A stretch of DNA of 5,763 nucleotides. It comes from JALZHR01 sp036389695. GTDB lineage: Bacteria; Acidobacteriota; Blastocatellia; Pyrinomonadales; Pyrinomonadaceae. Numbering within the stretch: the first letter of the stretch is position 1; each line of letters opens with the position of its first letter. Shown here piece after piece: positions 1 to 5,510 of this stretch. The DNA lies in the NCBI GenBank assembly GCA_036389695.1, contig DASVWG010000158.1, positions 1 to 5,763 on the forward strand, given 5' to 3'. The position numbers were made by a program, and so were the translations under genes. A model generated the notes under the pieces. That model was not told the DNA's origin and searched no databases. It saw only the letters and a program-made list of their open reading frames with translations.

Positions 1-151
1 CGGAAAGTAAGTCGATACCAATCATAAAATTATCGAATAAATTACTCGCCCGCGCGTCAGCGAAGCTTTTCCGCGCCGGACCGCACCTGCGTTTTTCGAA
101 AATTGCTTCTCATTTATCGCTGCGCTGAGTTTCATTTCTTCTCTCTAAATT
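1..151. other. Gene-poor left edge
   Basis: This short stretch lies beyond the terminator of the receptor gene. No RNA gene, repeat array or recognisable protein is visible. On the minus strand it carries a 37-codon ORF (22-135, listed separately). The stop of that ORF overlaps, as ATGA, an ATG at 23-25 from which an open frame (MIGIDLLS) runs off the window at position 1. That could be the first eight residues of a neighbouring gene, but no Shine-Dalgarno sequence stands close to the ATG and eight residues cannot be identified. Confidence 0.4.
22..135 (-). CDS. Doubtful 37-residue ORF, unknown function
   Basis: An ATG at 133-135 follows a purine-rich GAGAGAAGA stretch that could act as a weak ribosome binding site, and the frame stays open for 37 codons to TGA at 22-24. 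The predicted peptide begins MKLSAAINEKQFSKN, is basic, and has no signal peptide, membrane span or known motif. The only argument for it beyond the weak binding site is the ATGA overlap of its stop with the start of a frame that leaves the window. It begins about 20 bases after the terminator of the receptor gene and no promoter is visible, so it may simply be untranslated DNA. Confidence 0.13.
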   Translation of the reverse strand: MKLSAAINEKQFSKNAGAVRRGKASLTRGRVIYSIIL

Positions 152-179
152 AAAAAGCGGGCGAAATTTCTCTCGCCCG
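152..179 (-). terminator. Intrinsic terminator of the TonB-dependent receptor gene
   Basis: Read on the minus strand, a perfect 7-bp GC-rich stem (CGGGCGA at 173-179 pairing with TCGCCCG at 158-164) with an 8-base loop is followed at once by C and a run of five T (152-156). It lies about 50 bases past the receptor stop codon and in the correct orientation to end that transcript. This is the classic rho-independent layout. Confidence 0.85.
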
Positions 180-230
180 AAAGTGTGCATTATTTGCAAT
201 GGAGAATTAATGACGAAAACCGACTTTTAC

Positions 231-3200
231 TTAGAAAATAAACCGCGCCTGCAATTGAAACATTCGCGGCGGGTCGATGTTGGCGAACGCCGGAATCGCG
301 TTCGTCGCCGCGCCGACCGCGACAAACTGCCCGAACGTCGGATTCGGCACGAGCGCGTCGCCGTAAATCGTCTGCCCGCGTCCCAGGTAATTGCCGTGAT
401 TGAAGATATTAAAGCCTTCGACTCTGAGCAAAAGTCTATAGCGTTCAGACAAACGGATGCTATTTTCGACAAAGACGGAAACGTCCTGCGTGCCGCTTCC
501 GCGAAACGCGGATTTGCGGACGACCGTGCCGTTGACGACCGGACGGTCGTTGTTCGCGCCGTCGCCGTTGTTGTCGATGCCGGTCGTGGCGTTAAACGGT
601 CGCGCCGAGGCAAGCTGCGTCAGAGTGCCCGCGCGGAAGCCGAGCGGAAAACGGTAGCTGAACATAATCACCGCGCGATGGCGCTGGTCGAGCACGCTCG
701 GTCCGCGTTCTTCCTCGCCGAGCCGCGAGATGATGTTCTGGTTCGGACCGATGCCGTTGCCGTCCGGCTCGCTCGTGTTGGTCGTTTTCGACAGAGTGTA
801 GCTGACGGCGGCATAAAAGCGAGAGCTGCCGCGATAAGTGATTTGCGTCTGCAAGCCGTCGTAATCGGCTTCGCCCAGATTCGTCAGGACGTTGACCTGG
901 CGCACGCCGCCGTTAACGGGCAGAATCGGGCGCGTCAGATTCGCTGCCGCGACGGTTCTGACTTGTCCGGGCGCCGTTCTGTCGAACGCCGACGGCGCGT
1001 TCAAATCCAGTGTGCGGTCGGTGCCGGTCAAACGCTGATGCACGTAATCCGAGCCGACAAACAGACCTTTTATCACTTCCCGCTCCGCGCCGATGGAAAA
1101 CACCTGGCTGCGCGGGTTGACGAGCTTTTCGGGATAGTTCGGCAGCAAATCGAAGTTCAGCCCGTATCTGGCAAACTGAGCCTGATAAAACGCTCTTCGT
1201 CCGGCGCGAATCGTGATGTCGCGCGCGGGCAATTGCGAAGCCGGAATCGTTGCCGGATTGACGTCGACCGGAACGCACGTCAGACAGGTCGGAAAGCCGG
1301 TTTGCCCGGGAATGGCTGTGTAGGTCGTCAAGCCGTCCAGCCCGTTGACCAGATAACCGGCGACCGCGTTCGAGCGAATCTGCGTGTAATACATACCGTA
1401 GCCGCCGCGAATCGCCGTGCGCGCGTCGCCGAACGGATTCCAGCCGAAGCCGATGCGCGGCGCGAAGTTTTTCGTCGCGTCGGTCAAAGTCTGGCGGTCG
1501 TAGCGCAAGCCGAGATTCAGCGTCAAATCGGGGCGAATTTTCCAATCGTCCTGCACGAATCCGGTCAGCAGCCATTGCGGCAGGCGATAGCTGTTGATGC
1601 CGAAATCAATCGGCTGCGTGTAGTTCTGCACGTCCGCCAGCGTCAGCTGGTCAAACGGCGCGGTCGTCGTATTTTTAAACGTAAATGTGCCGAGCACCGC
1701 CGTGCCCGGCTCGCTGCCCGTGCCGCCCGAAGTATGGCGCATCACGCTGCCGCCGAAGCGCAGGTAATGCTTCCCGATTGTCCACGACAGCGTGTCGGCA
1801 ATCTGCAGCTGACGTCCCCAGAGGTCGGATAGACGCGATTGTCCGATGGTAAAAGGCACTGAACCCGCGCGCGTATAGGTCGTCGAAAGCTTTTGCGCTT
1901 CCCATTTCGTCACCGGGTCGCCGTTCAGGAATGCGAATCGCAGCTCGTTCAGAAGGTTCGCGCGCAAAACCCATGTGTGATTCAACTGCGTCGTCCACGA
2001 AGTGCGCGAATACCTTCGAGCGACGCTCGGCGCGTTCGTGCCGCCGACGGCGTCCTGCGGGTTGTCGTCGAAAAAGGTGTCGAAATTAAAGCGGAACATC
2101 AAGCTCTGGTTCTCCAAAAGCTTGTGGTCGACGCGCCCGTCAAAGAGCGTCTGGCGATAATGTCCCGTATAATCGAGGCTGCCGTCGGGCGGCAGCAGAA
2201 AAGCCGGTAAACTGCCGGAAAGAAACGTTGTGCGGTTCTGCCGCGTGTGGTCGAACGCGCCGAAAAAGAAAGTCTTGTCTTTAATAACCGGACCGCCGAT
2301 TGAGCCGGAAAACTGGCTTAGCTCGTCCGGAATGTCAACCGGGTTGATAGCCTGCAAAGTCGTCGGCGTGACGCAGCTCGGCACGGACGAAGGGCAGAAA
2401 TTTTTGGTCGAGAACGTTTTCGCCTGCCACGCGCCCGGGCGAAACATCAACACGCCTTCGCCGTGAAAGCGGTTCGTGCCGGATTTGGTGACGATGTTCA
2501 GAGCCGGACCGGACGTCCAGCCGAACTCGGAAGAAAAAGCGTTCGAAAGAATCGTGACTTCCTGAATCGCGCCGAGCGGCACGGTCGCAATCGCCGTCTG
2601 GCGTCCCCAGCCCTCGTCGTTGTTCGCGCCGTCGAGCAGAACGGTCGTCTGACGACGTCCGCCGACGCCGGTCACGAAATACGTCTGGTTGACGAACAAA
2701 TCGCCCGTGCCTTTCGCTTGCCGGAACGCCGAATTCAACAGCGGAAGCGTCGTCGTCTTGCGACCGAGAACCGGGGTTTCGTCGATTTGGGGACTGTCGA
2801 GCCTGCGTCCAATCTGCGCGTCCGCGCGGACGCCTTCGGTCGTGCCGAAGACCGTCACTTCCGCCGTCTGCGAGCCGGGCAGAAGCGTCACCTTCAAAGT
2901 CGCCGTTTCGCCCCCGCGCAGCTCGATATTTTTCAATTCTTCGTTGCCGAATCCCTGCTTCGACACGGTGACCGTGTAAGTGCCGGTCAGCGACAGCGCC
3001 GGAACGGCGACGTTGCCGTCGCTGCCCGAAACAGCCTCGCGCAGCGCGCCGGTCGCGTTGTTCACGACCGAAACCCTGGCGTCCGGCACAAAAGCGCCCG
3101 CCTGGTCGACCACGACGATAATCATCGAAGCCGTGTTCGGAGACTGCGCGGCAACCGGCAGAACGACGGTAGTAAACAATGCCGTCACAGCCCAAAGCAC

Positions 3201-3296
3201 GCCTGACAGCCACAGTCTAAACGATTTGTTTATTAGAAAATACGACCGTTTTCGCGGCTGCGCGCCGCACGGGTTCGGAAAAAATCTGTGAATCAT
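231..3296 (-). CDS. Oar-like TonB-dependent outer-membrane receptor/transporter
   Basis: A 1021-residue outer-membrane beta-barrel protein. Residues 1-51 form a long signal peptide: a basic n-region with RKR at 15-17, a hydrophobic core at about 28-46, and a likely cut after VAAQ. Residues 57-138 form a carboxypeptidase-regulatory-like Ig-type fold. EVTVFG (146-151) looks like a TonB box. About 160-280 is the plug, with LLDGANN (220-226) and VPLGAIQEVTILSN followed by NIVTKSGTN. The remainder is the barrel, with family motifs FVQDDWKIRPDLTLNLGLRYD-like text at 580-600, an acidic DNNGDGANNDRP loop at 908-919 that could bind calcium, EGFNIFNH at 960-967, and a C-terminal Phe. Cys pairs at 301/308 and 671/674 probably lie in surface loops. 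The start is supported by AGAGGA six bases upstream. Length is normal for the family, and no frameshift is seen. Cargo is unknown: relatives take up glycans or metal chelates, and Myxococcus Oar is needed for secretion of the protease PopC. Family certain, substrate not assignable. Confidence 0.95.
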   Translation of the reverse strand: MIHRFFPNPCGAQPRKRSYFLINKSFRLWLSGVLWAVTALFTTVVLPVAAQSPNTASMIIVVVDQAGAFVPDARVSVVNNATGALREAVSGSDGNVAVPALSLTGTYTVTVSKQGFGNEELKNIELRGGETATLKVTLLPGSQTAEVTVFGTTEGVRADAQIGRRLDSPQIDETPVLGRKTTTLPLLNSAFRQAKGTGDLFVNQTYFVTGVGGRRQTTVLLDGANNDEGWGRQTAIATVPLGAIQEVTILSNAFSSEFGWTSGPALNIVTKSGTNRFHGEGVLMFRPGAWQAKTFSTKNFCPSSVPSCVTPTTLQAINPVDIPDELSQFSGSIGGPVIKDKTFFFGAFDHTRQNRTTFLSGSLPAFLLPPDGSLDYTGHYRQTLFDGRVDHKLLENQSLMFRFNFDTFFDDNPQDAVGGTNAPSVARRYSRTSWTTQLNHTWVLRANLLNELRFAFLNGDPVTKWEAQKLSTTYTRAGSVPFTIGQSRLSDLWGRQLQIADTLSWTIGKHYLRFGGSVMRHTSGGTGSEPGTAVLGTFTFKNTTTAPFDQLTLADVQNYTQPIDFGINSYRLPQWLLTGFVQDDWKIRPDLTLNLGLRYDRQTLTDATKNFAPRIGFGWNPFGDARTAIRGGYGMYYTQIRSNAVAGYLVNGLDGLTTYTAIPGQTGFPTCLTCVPVDVNPATIPASQLPARDITIRAGRRAFYQAQFARYGLNFDLLPNYPEKLVNPRSQVFSIGAEREVIKGLFVGSDYVHQRLTGTDRTLDLNAPSAFDRTAPGQVRTVAAANLTRPILPVNGGVRQVNVLTNLGEADYDGLQTQITYRGSSRFYAAVSYTLSKTTNTSEPDGNGIGPNQNIISRLGEEERGPSVLDQRHRAVIMFSYRFPLGFRAGTLTQLASARPFNATTGIDNNGDGANNDRPVVNGTVVRKSAFRGSGTQDVSVFVENSIRLSERYRLLLRVEGFNIFNHGNYLGRGQTIYGDALVPNPTFGQFVAVGAATNAIPAFANIDPPRMFQLQARFIF

Positions 3297-3302
3297 TTTT
3301 CG

Positions 3303-3308
3303 TCCTCT
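3303..3308 (-). promoter_or_regulatory. Ribosome binding site of the receptor gene
   Basis: AGAGGA on the minus strand lies six bases before the ATG at 3294-3296. It fixes the start upstream of the unusually long signal-peptide n-region, which would otherwise invite a shorter start. Confidence 0.75.
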
Positions 3309-3333
3309 ATTTATTTTTGGGAAAGCAGACGAA

Positions 3334-3360
3334 AAAGAGTAGCTTTTATTAAAAACTACT
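3334..3360 (-). terminator. AT-rich hairpin with T-run in the protease-receptor gap
   Basis: On the minus strand AGTAGTTTT (3352-3360) pairs with AAAA-G-CTACT (3338-3347, one bulged base) and is followed by CTTTTT. The shape is that of a weak rho-independent terminator for the blaI/M56 transcript, or of an attenuator, since it sits only about 40 bases before the receptor start. The stem is largely A-T, so efficiency is doubtful. If it did terminate fully, almost no room would remain for a separate receptor promoter, which makes partial read-through more plausible. Confidence 0.35.
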
Positions 3361-3406
3361 ACCAGTGCTCGTATTTAAAAACGCGACGGAAGATAAAATT
3401 GTCGGT

Positions 3407-3419
3407 CGGGATTTTTCTG
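3407..3419. promoter_or_regulatory. Candidate operator-like element before the receptor gene
   Basis: The plus strand reads CGGGATTTTTCTG. It differs from the CGGGATTTCTG element at 4919-4929, inside the blaI promoter, only by two extra T. It lies between the protease stop codon and the receptor start. The similarity is visible, but the role as a repressor site is inference and the motif is short. Confidence 0.25.
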
Positions 3420-3446
3420 CGCCAGAGATTTGCGGAGAATAAATTT

Positions 3447-4445
3447 CTAAACAAAGGCGACGATCAGCTCCATATAGAAATGGATTTTTTGTAAAAAACT
3501 GTGGTCGGTCGCCAGAAACAGTATAAAAATAGAAATTAAGCCGGAATAAACCCATAGCGGAAAGCCTTGGCTAAACCGCTCTCGTTTTTCAAAAAACTCC
3601 GCGCTTCCGGCAATTTCCAGCAATCTCCTGACGCGCCATGTGACGTCGCGGCTTTGACCGTCAATCAAAAACGCGCTCGCGGGCAAAGCGGGTTTCGAGC
3701 CGACGGGAACCATCCGCGCGATTTTCACCAGCGCGGAAGCCAGATTCAGAGCCGTCTGTCTGCCGCCCGCGCGCGCCGCGTATTCGTCCGCCGCCGCTTC
3801 GACATTTTCCGACCACGCGCGGTCGAGCTTTTCGCCGCACGGAACGATTAATAAATCGCGGCAGATTCGCAAAAGAATGCGTTTAAAATTATCGCGCGCC
3901 GCCAGATGACCGGACTCGTGCGTGATTGCCGCCTCGATTTCGCTTTCATCGAGCGATTCGAGCACCTGCCGCGTGACGAACATTCGCGGTCGAAACGTTC
4001 CGACAATAGCGAAGACCGGAAAAGAATGTTTGATGATGTAAACCGGAATCGAAACGTTCGGCAGCTTCAAAGCCTCGCCGCCAGCCAGCCAGTCCGCAAC
4101 CAGACGATTCGTCGCGCTCATCGTTTTCCAGACTCTCCGGCAAGCCAGCGCGATGCCGACGGCTGAGATTGAGGCTAATACTGCGAGTTTAGTGCTGACG
4201 ACTTCGTCCGTCTCGTGCGGCTCAAATAAAAAATAAGCCGGAAGCAAAAAAGCCGCGATAAAAACGAGCGTTCCGGCAAGCGGCTGAATGCGCAGCGCGA
4301 AAATCACCTGCGCGCGGCGCCGCGCCGACCAGTTTTGCACAAGCGGCGAGAAAATGCGCCAGACGACGCTCGCCAGAAGCGAAACCAGAACGTTTAAGAC
4401 CAGCAATAAAGCCAGCGCCAGAGTTATCGCAAGTAAATAATACAT
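3447..4445 (-). CDS. M56-family (BlaR1-like) membrane zinc metallopeptidase without sensor domain
   Basis: A 332-residue integral membrane protease. Hydrophobic spans lie at about 3-28, 55-75 and 86-102, with a fourth at 296-313. The zinc-binding HESGH is at 176-180, and E216 in an ExxxD pattern (216-220, followed by E221) is the likely third ligand, which is the gluzincin arrangement of M56/M48 peptidases. In staphylococcal BlaR1/MecR1 this domain, activated by ligand binding outside, brings about inactivation of the BlaI/MecI repressor. Here the protein stops about 20 residues after the last span, so the roughly 250-residue penicillin-binding sensor is absent and the signal cannot be a beta-lactam read in the BlaR1 manner. 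The start chosen is the ATG seven bases after the repressor stop; a longer frame reaching to 4577 only runs through the repressor gene out of frame. No strong Shine-Dalgarno sequence is present, so translational coupling is likely. The stop is TAG. Confidence 0.9.
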   Translation of the reverse strand: MYYLLAITLALALLLVLNVLVSLLASVVWRIFSPLVQNWSARRRAQVIFALRIQPLAGTLVFIAAFLLPAYFLFEPHETDEVVSTKLAVLASISAVGIALACRRVWKTMSATNRLVADWLAGGEALKLPNVSIPVYIIKHSFPVFAIVGTFRPRMFVTRQVLESLDESEIEAAITHESGHLAARDNFKRILLRICRDLLIVPCGEKLDRAWSENVEAAADEYAARAGGRQTALNLASALVKIARMVPVGSKPALPASAFLIDGQSRDVTWRVRRLLEIAGSAEFFEKRERFSQGFPLWVYSGLISIFILFLATDHSFLQKIHFYMELIVAFV

Positions 4446-4452
4446 CCGACTT

Positions 4453-4896
4453 TTATTCTTCGTTTTCCAGTTCGAGGCGTTTTTGGCGCACCAGCCGCTC
4501 AAGCTCGTCCAGCAATTGCCGGTCGCGGTCGCTGACGGCGTCGACCATACAGGCGAGAATCGGCTCGACGCTTTCATTTTCCGCGCTGAGCAGATTGTTT
4601 ATCACGTCCGCCGCGACGCCGCGCTCCAGCTCCTCGGGCGAACAGCGCGACGAATACAGAAAAGCGCGTCCTTCTTTACGGCGTTTCAGCAGTCCTTTTT
4701 TATACAGTCGGTCGAGCGTCGTCATCACCGTCGTATAAACCAGCCGGTCGCCGAACGCCTCGGTCACCTGCCGGACGCTCATTTCCTGATTTCGCCATAT
4801 CTCTTCCATCACGTCACGCTCCAGCCGCCCGAGCGACGCCAGCATCGCTTCACCGGGACGACTAAAGCCGCGCAATAAAAACTTTGGGATTTTCAT
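4453..4896 (-). CDS. BlaI/MecI/CopY-family transcriptional repressor
   Basis: A 147-residue winged-helix regulator. The DNA-binding domain spans about 21-82: LGRLERDVMEEIW (22-34) is the family's first helix, and YTTVMTTLDRLYKKGLL (54-70) is the recognition helix running into the wing (KRRKEGRAFLY). Residues about 86-147 form the helical dimerisation part. An NNLL at 100-103 falls near the place where staphylococcal BlaI is cut (N101-F102); that it is a cut site is speculative. The family binds DNA as a dimer and usually represses itself and its partner protease gene. The first 17 residues (MKIPKFLLRGFSRPGEA) extend beyond typical short homologues; an internal ATG at residue 18 with GGTGA before it is an alternative start. 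The upstream ATG is preferred because the promoter ends just before it. The gene is followed at seven bases by its M56 partner. Confidence 0.93.
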   Translation of the reverse strand: MKIPKFLLRGFSRPGEAMLASLGRLERDVMEEIWRNQEMSVRQVTEAFGDRLVYTTVMTTLDRLYKKGLLKRRKEGRAFLYSSRCSPEELERGVAADVINNLLSAENESVEPILACMVDAVSDRDRQLLDELERLVRQKRLELENEE

Positions 4897-4904
4897 TATT
4901 AAAA

Positions 4905-4933
4905 AGTATCTGTAAAACCGGGATTTCTGTCAA
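4905..4933 (-). promoter_or_regulatory. Sigma70-type promoter of the blaI-M56 operon
   Basis: On the minus strand a perfect TTGACA (4928-4933) is separated by exactly 17 bases from GATACT (4905-4910, four of six matches to TATAAT). Only eight bases (4897-4904) separate the -10 box from the ATG, so transcription would begin at or within a few bases of the start codon and the mRNA would be leaderless or nearly so. No Shine-Dalgarno sequence fits in that space. Confidence 0.75.
4919..4933. repeat. Operator-like direct repeat, copy 1 (overlaps the -35 box)
   Basis: The plus strand has CGGGATTTCTGTCAA here; GATTTCTGT (4922-4930) recurs at 4981-4989, 59 bases away in the same orientation. On the minus strand the copies read TTGACAGAAATC and TTACAGAAATC, and a shorter relative TTACAGATAC spans 4906-4915 at the -10 box. 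A repressor bound at this copy would cover the -35 hexamer. Function as a BlaI-type operator is inferred from position only. Confidence 0.4.
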
Positions 4934-4978
4934 TAATAAATCATTTTTTTCGTAATTTGAAAAACTGCAGACTGACTA

Positions 4979-4992
4979 CCGATTTCTGTAAT
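4979..4992. repeat. Operator-like direct repeat, copy 2
   Basis: The plus-strand text CCGATTTCTGTAAT matches copy 1 over GATTTCTGT and in the CCG before and AAT after it, allowing small gaps. It lies about 85 bases upstream of the repressor start, outside the core promoter, where a second dimer could bind. Confidence 0.35.
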
Positions 4993-5054
4993 CTGAAAAG
5001 CTTCGCTCTGATTAACTGAAAGCGTCTTTCATATGTACAGACGTTATCAGACGC

Positions 5055-5086
5055 ATAAAGGCGAAGCTCGATGGCTTCGCCTTTAT
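5055..5086 (-). terminator. Strong, possibly two-way hairpin terminator
   Basis: A perfect 13-bp inverted repeat (ATAAAGGCGAAGC at 5055-5067, GCTTCGCCTTTAT at 5074-5086) encloses a six-base loop. It stands 29 bases past the stop of the small peptide gene and about 120 bases upstream of the blaI promoter, so it insulates the two units. The T-run is short in both directions and partly within the stem, but the A-rich side, GC core and T-rich side are typical of intrinsic terminators. Confidence 0.75.
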
Positions 5087-5115
5087 CTCCGGAAATATCA
5101 GGATTTGAAAATATA

Positions 5116-5229
5116 TCAGTCTGTTTCCGAATGACTCGACGCGAAAACGGGCGGAATCATCATTGCGACCAAAAGCGCGGCAGAGACTAAAGCTCCGGTT
5201 AAATTTTTCAGGCTTGAAATATTCTTCAT
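5116..5229 (-). CDS. 37-residue secreted or membrane peptide, unknown function
   Basis: The peptide has a short basic n-region (K2, K8), a hydrophobic core (about 10-29), and an Ala-containing export-type cut site (PVFA, ending at residue 30). If cut there, the mature part is only SSHSETD; if not, it is a single-span small membrane protein with a short acidic tail. The ATG at 5227-5229 is chosen over one 28 codons upstream because TAAGGAG stands seven bases before it and because the signal-like sequence begins there. The stop is TGA, followed within 30 bases by a strong terminator, so the gene has its own complete set of expression signals. There is no lipobox Cys and no family is recognised. 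It could be a secreted signal peptide, a small membrane regulator, or the remnant of a larger exported protein, although little room for a lost 3' part remains before the terminator. Confidence 0.6.
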   Translation of the reverse strand: MKNISSLKNLTGALVSAALLVAMMIPPVFASSHSETD

Positions 5230-5236
5230 CTTATTG

Positions 5237-5242
5237 CTCCTT
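5237..5242 (-). promoter_or_regulatory. Ribosome binding site of the small peptide gene
   Basis: AAGGAG on the minus strand (TAAGGAG including 5243) lies seven bases before the ATG. It is the strongest Shine-Dalgarno sequence in the window and decides the start in favour of the 37-residue product. Confidence 0.75.
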
Positions 5243-5255
5243 AAATTTCTTTTGA

Positions 5256-5267
5256 GCTTACGTAAGC
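5256..5267. promoter_or_regulatory. Perfect 12-bp palindrome in the small peptide leader
   Basis: GCTTACGTAAGC is fully self-complementary and sits 26 bases before the peptide start, just upstream of its ribosome binding site. It could be a dimeric regulator's site, but a palindrome of this length is expected about once by chance in a window this size. Confidence 0.25.
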
Positions 5268-5333
5268 AGAATTGATTTCGGAACAAATGCGGATTCGGAT
5301 TCAGAATTCTCAATTTAAAACGCGCCGCCGGAA

Positions 5334-5339
5334 ATTATA
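5334..5339 (-). promoter_or_regulatory. Possible -10 box for the small peptide gene
   Basis: A perfect TATAAT is read on the minus strand, but the stretch 17 bases upstream has no recognisable -35 hexamer and there is no extended TG. It would give a leader of about 100 bases containing the palindrome at 5256-5267. In such AT-rich DNA a chance match is quite likely. Confidence 0.22.
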
Positions 5340-5510
5340 AATATAAAATTTATCGCAAATTTACCGCGCCGGAGTTTGCCTGTAAACGGCTTTGGACAAA
5401 AAGAGCCTGATTTTATGCTGCCGGAAATAATATATCTATTGTGTGCTGCATCGCACAGACAACCCTTCTCTGTTTCAATAACATATTTGTTTACTTTCAT
5501 TTATTCATTT

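Noticed and set aside
58..71. AGCGAAGCTTTTC, also present inverted near 4996-5008
   Set aside because: A 13-base match between two intergenic stretches without further extension; too short to call a repeat family from two copies.
183..1832. 549-codon plus-strand ORF antisense to the receptor gene, with GGAG before an in-frame ATG at 210
   Set aside because: It is very rich in Arg and Ala with no domain structure, and it lies wholly opposite the well-supported receptor coding sequence. Such long antisense frames are expected from GC-biased codon use. The GGAG-ATG is probably coincidence.
4312..4325. 14-bp perfect GC palindrome
   Set aside because: It lies within the codons of an Arg-rich cytoplasmic loop (ARRRA) of the M56 protease and is explained by CGC/CGG/GCG codon use.
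4446..4577. 44-residue N-terminal extension of the M56 protease
   Set aside because: It is the repressor gene read out of frame and resembles nothing. The ATG at 4443-4445 gives a normal first membrane span directly after the repressor stop.
5230..5313. Upstream ATG that would give a 65-residue form of the small peptide
   Set aside because: The extra 28 residues are basic and irregular, lack a Shine-Dalgarno sequence and precede the signal peptide; the internal ATG has TAAGGAG at ideal spacing.
5315..5500. 61-codon minus-strand ORF with three Cys
   Set aside because: There is no ribosome binding site, AT-driven composition, no family resemblance, and a putative -10 box (5334-5339) lies inside its end.
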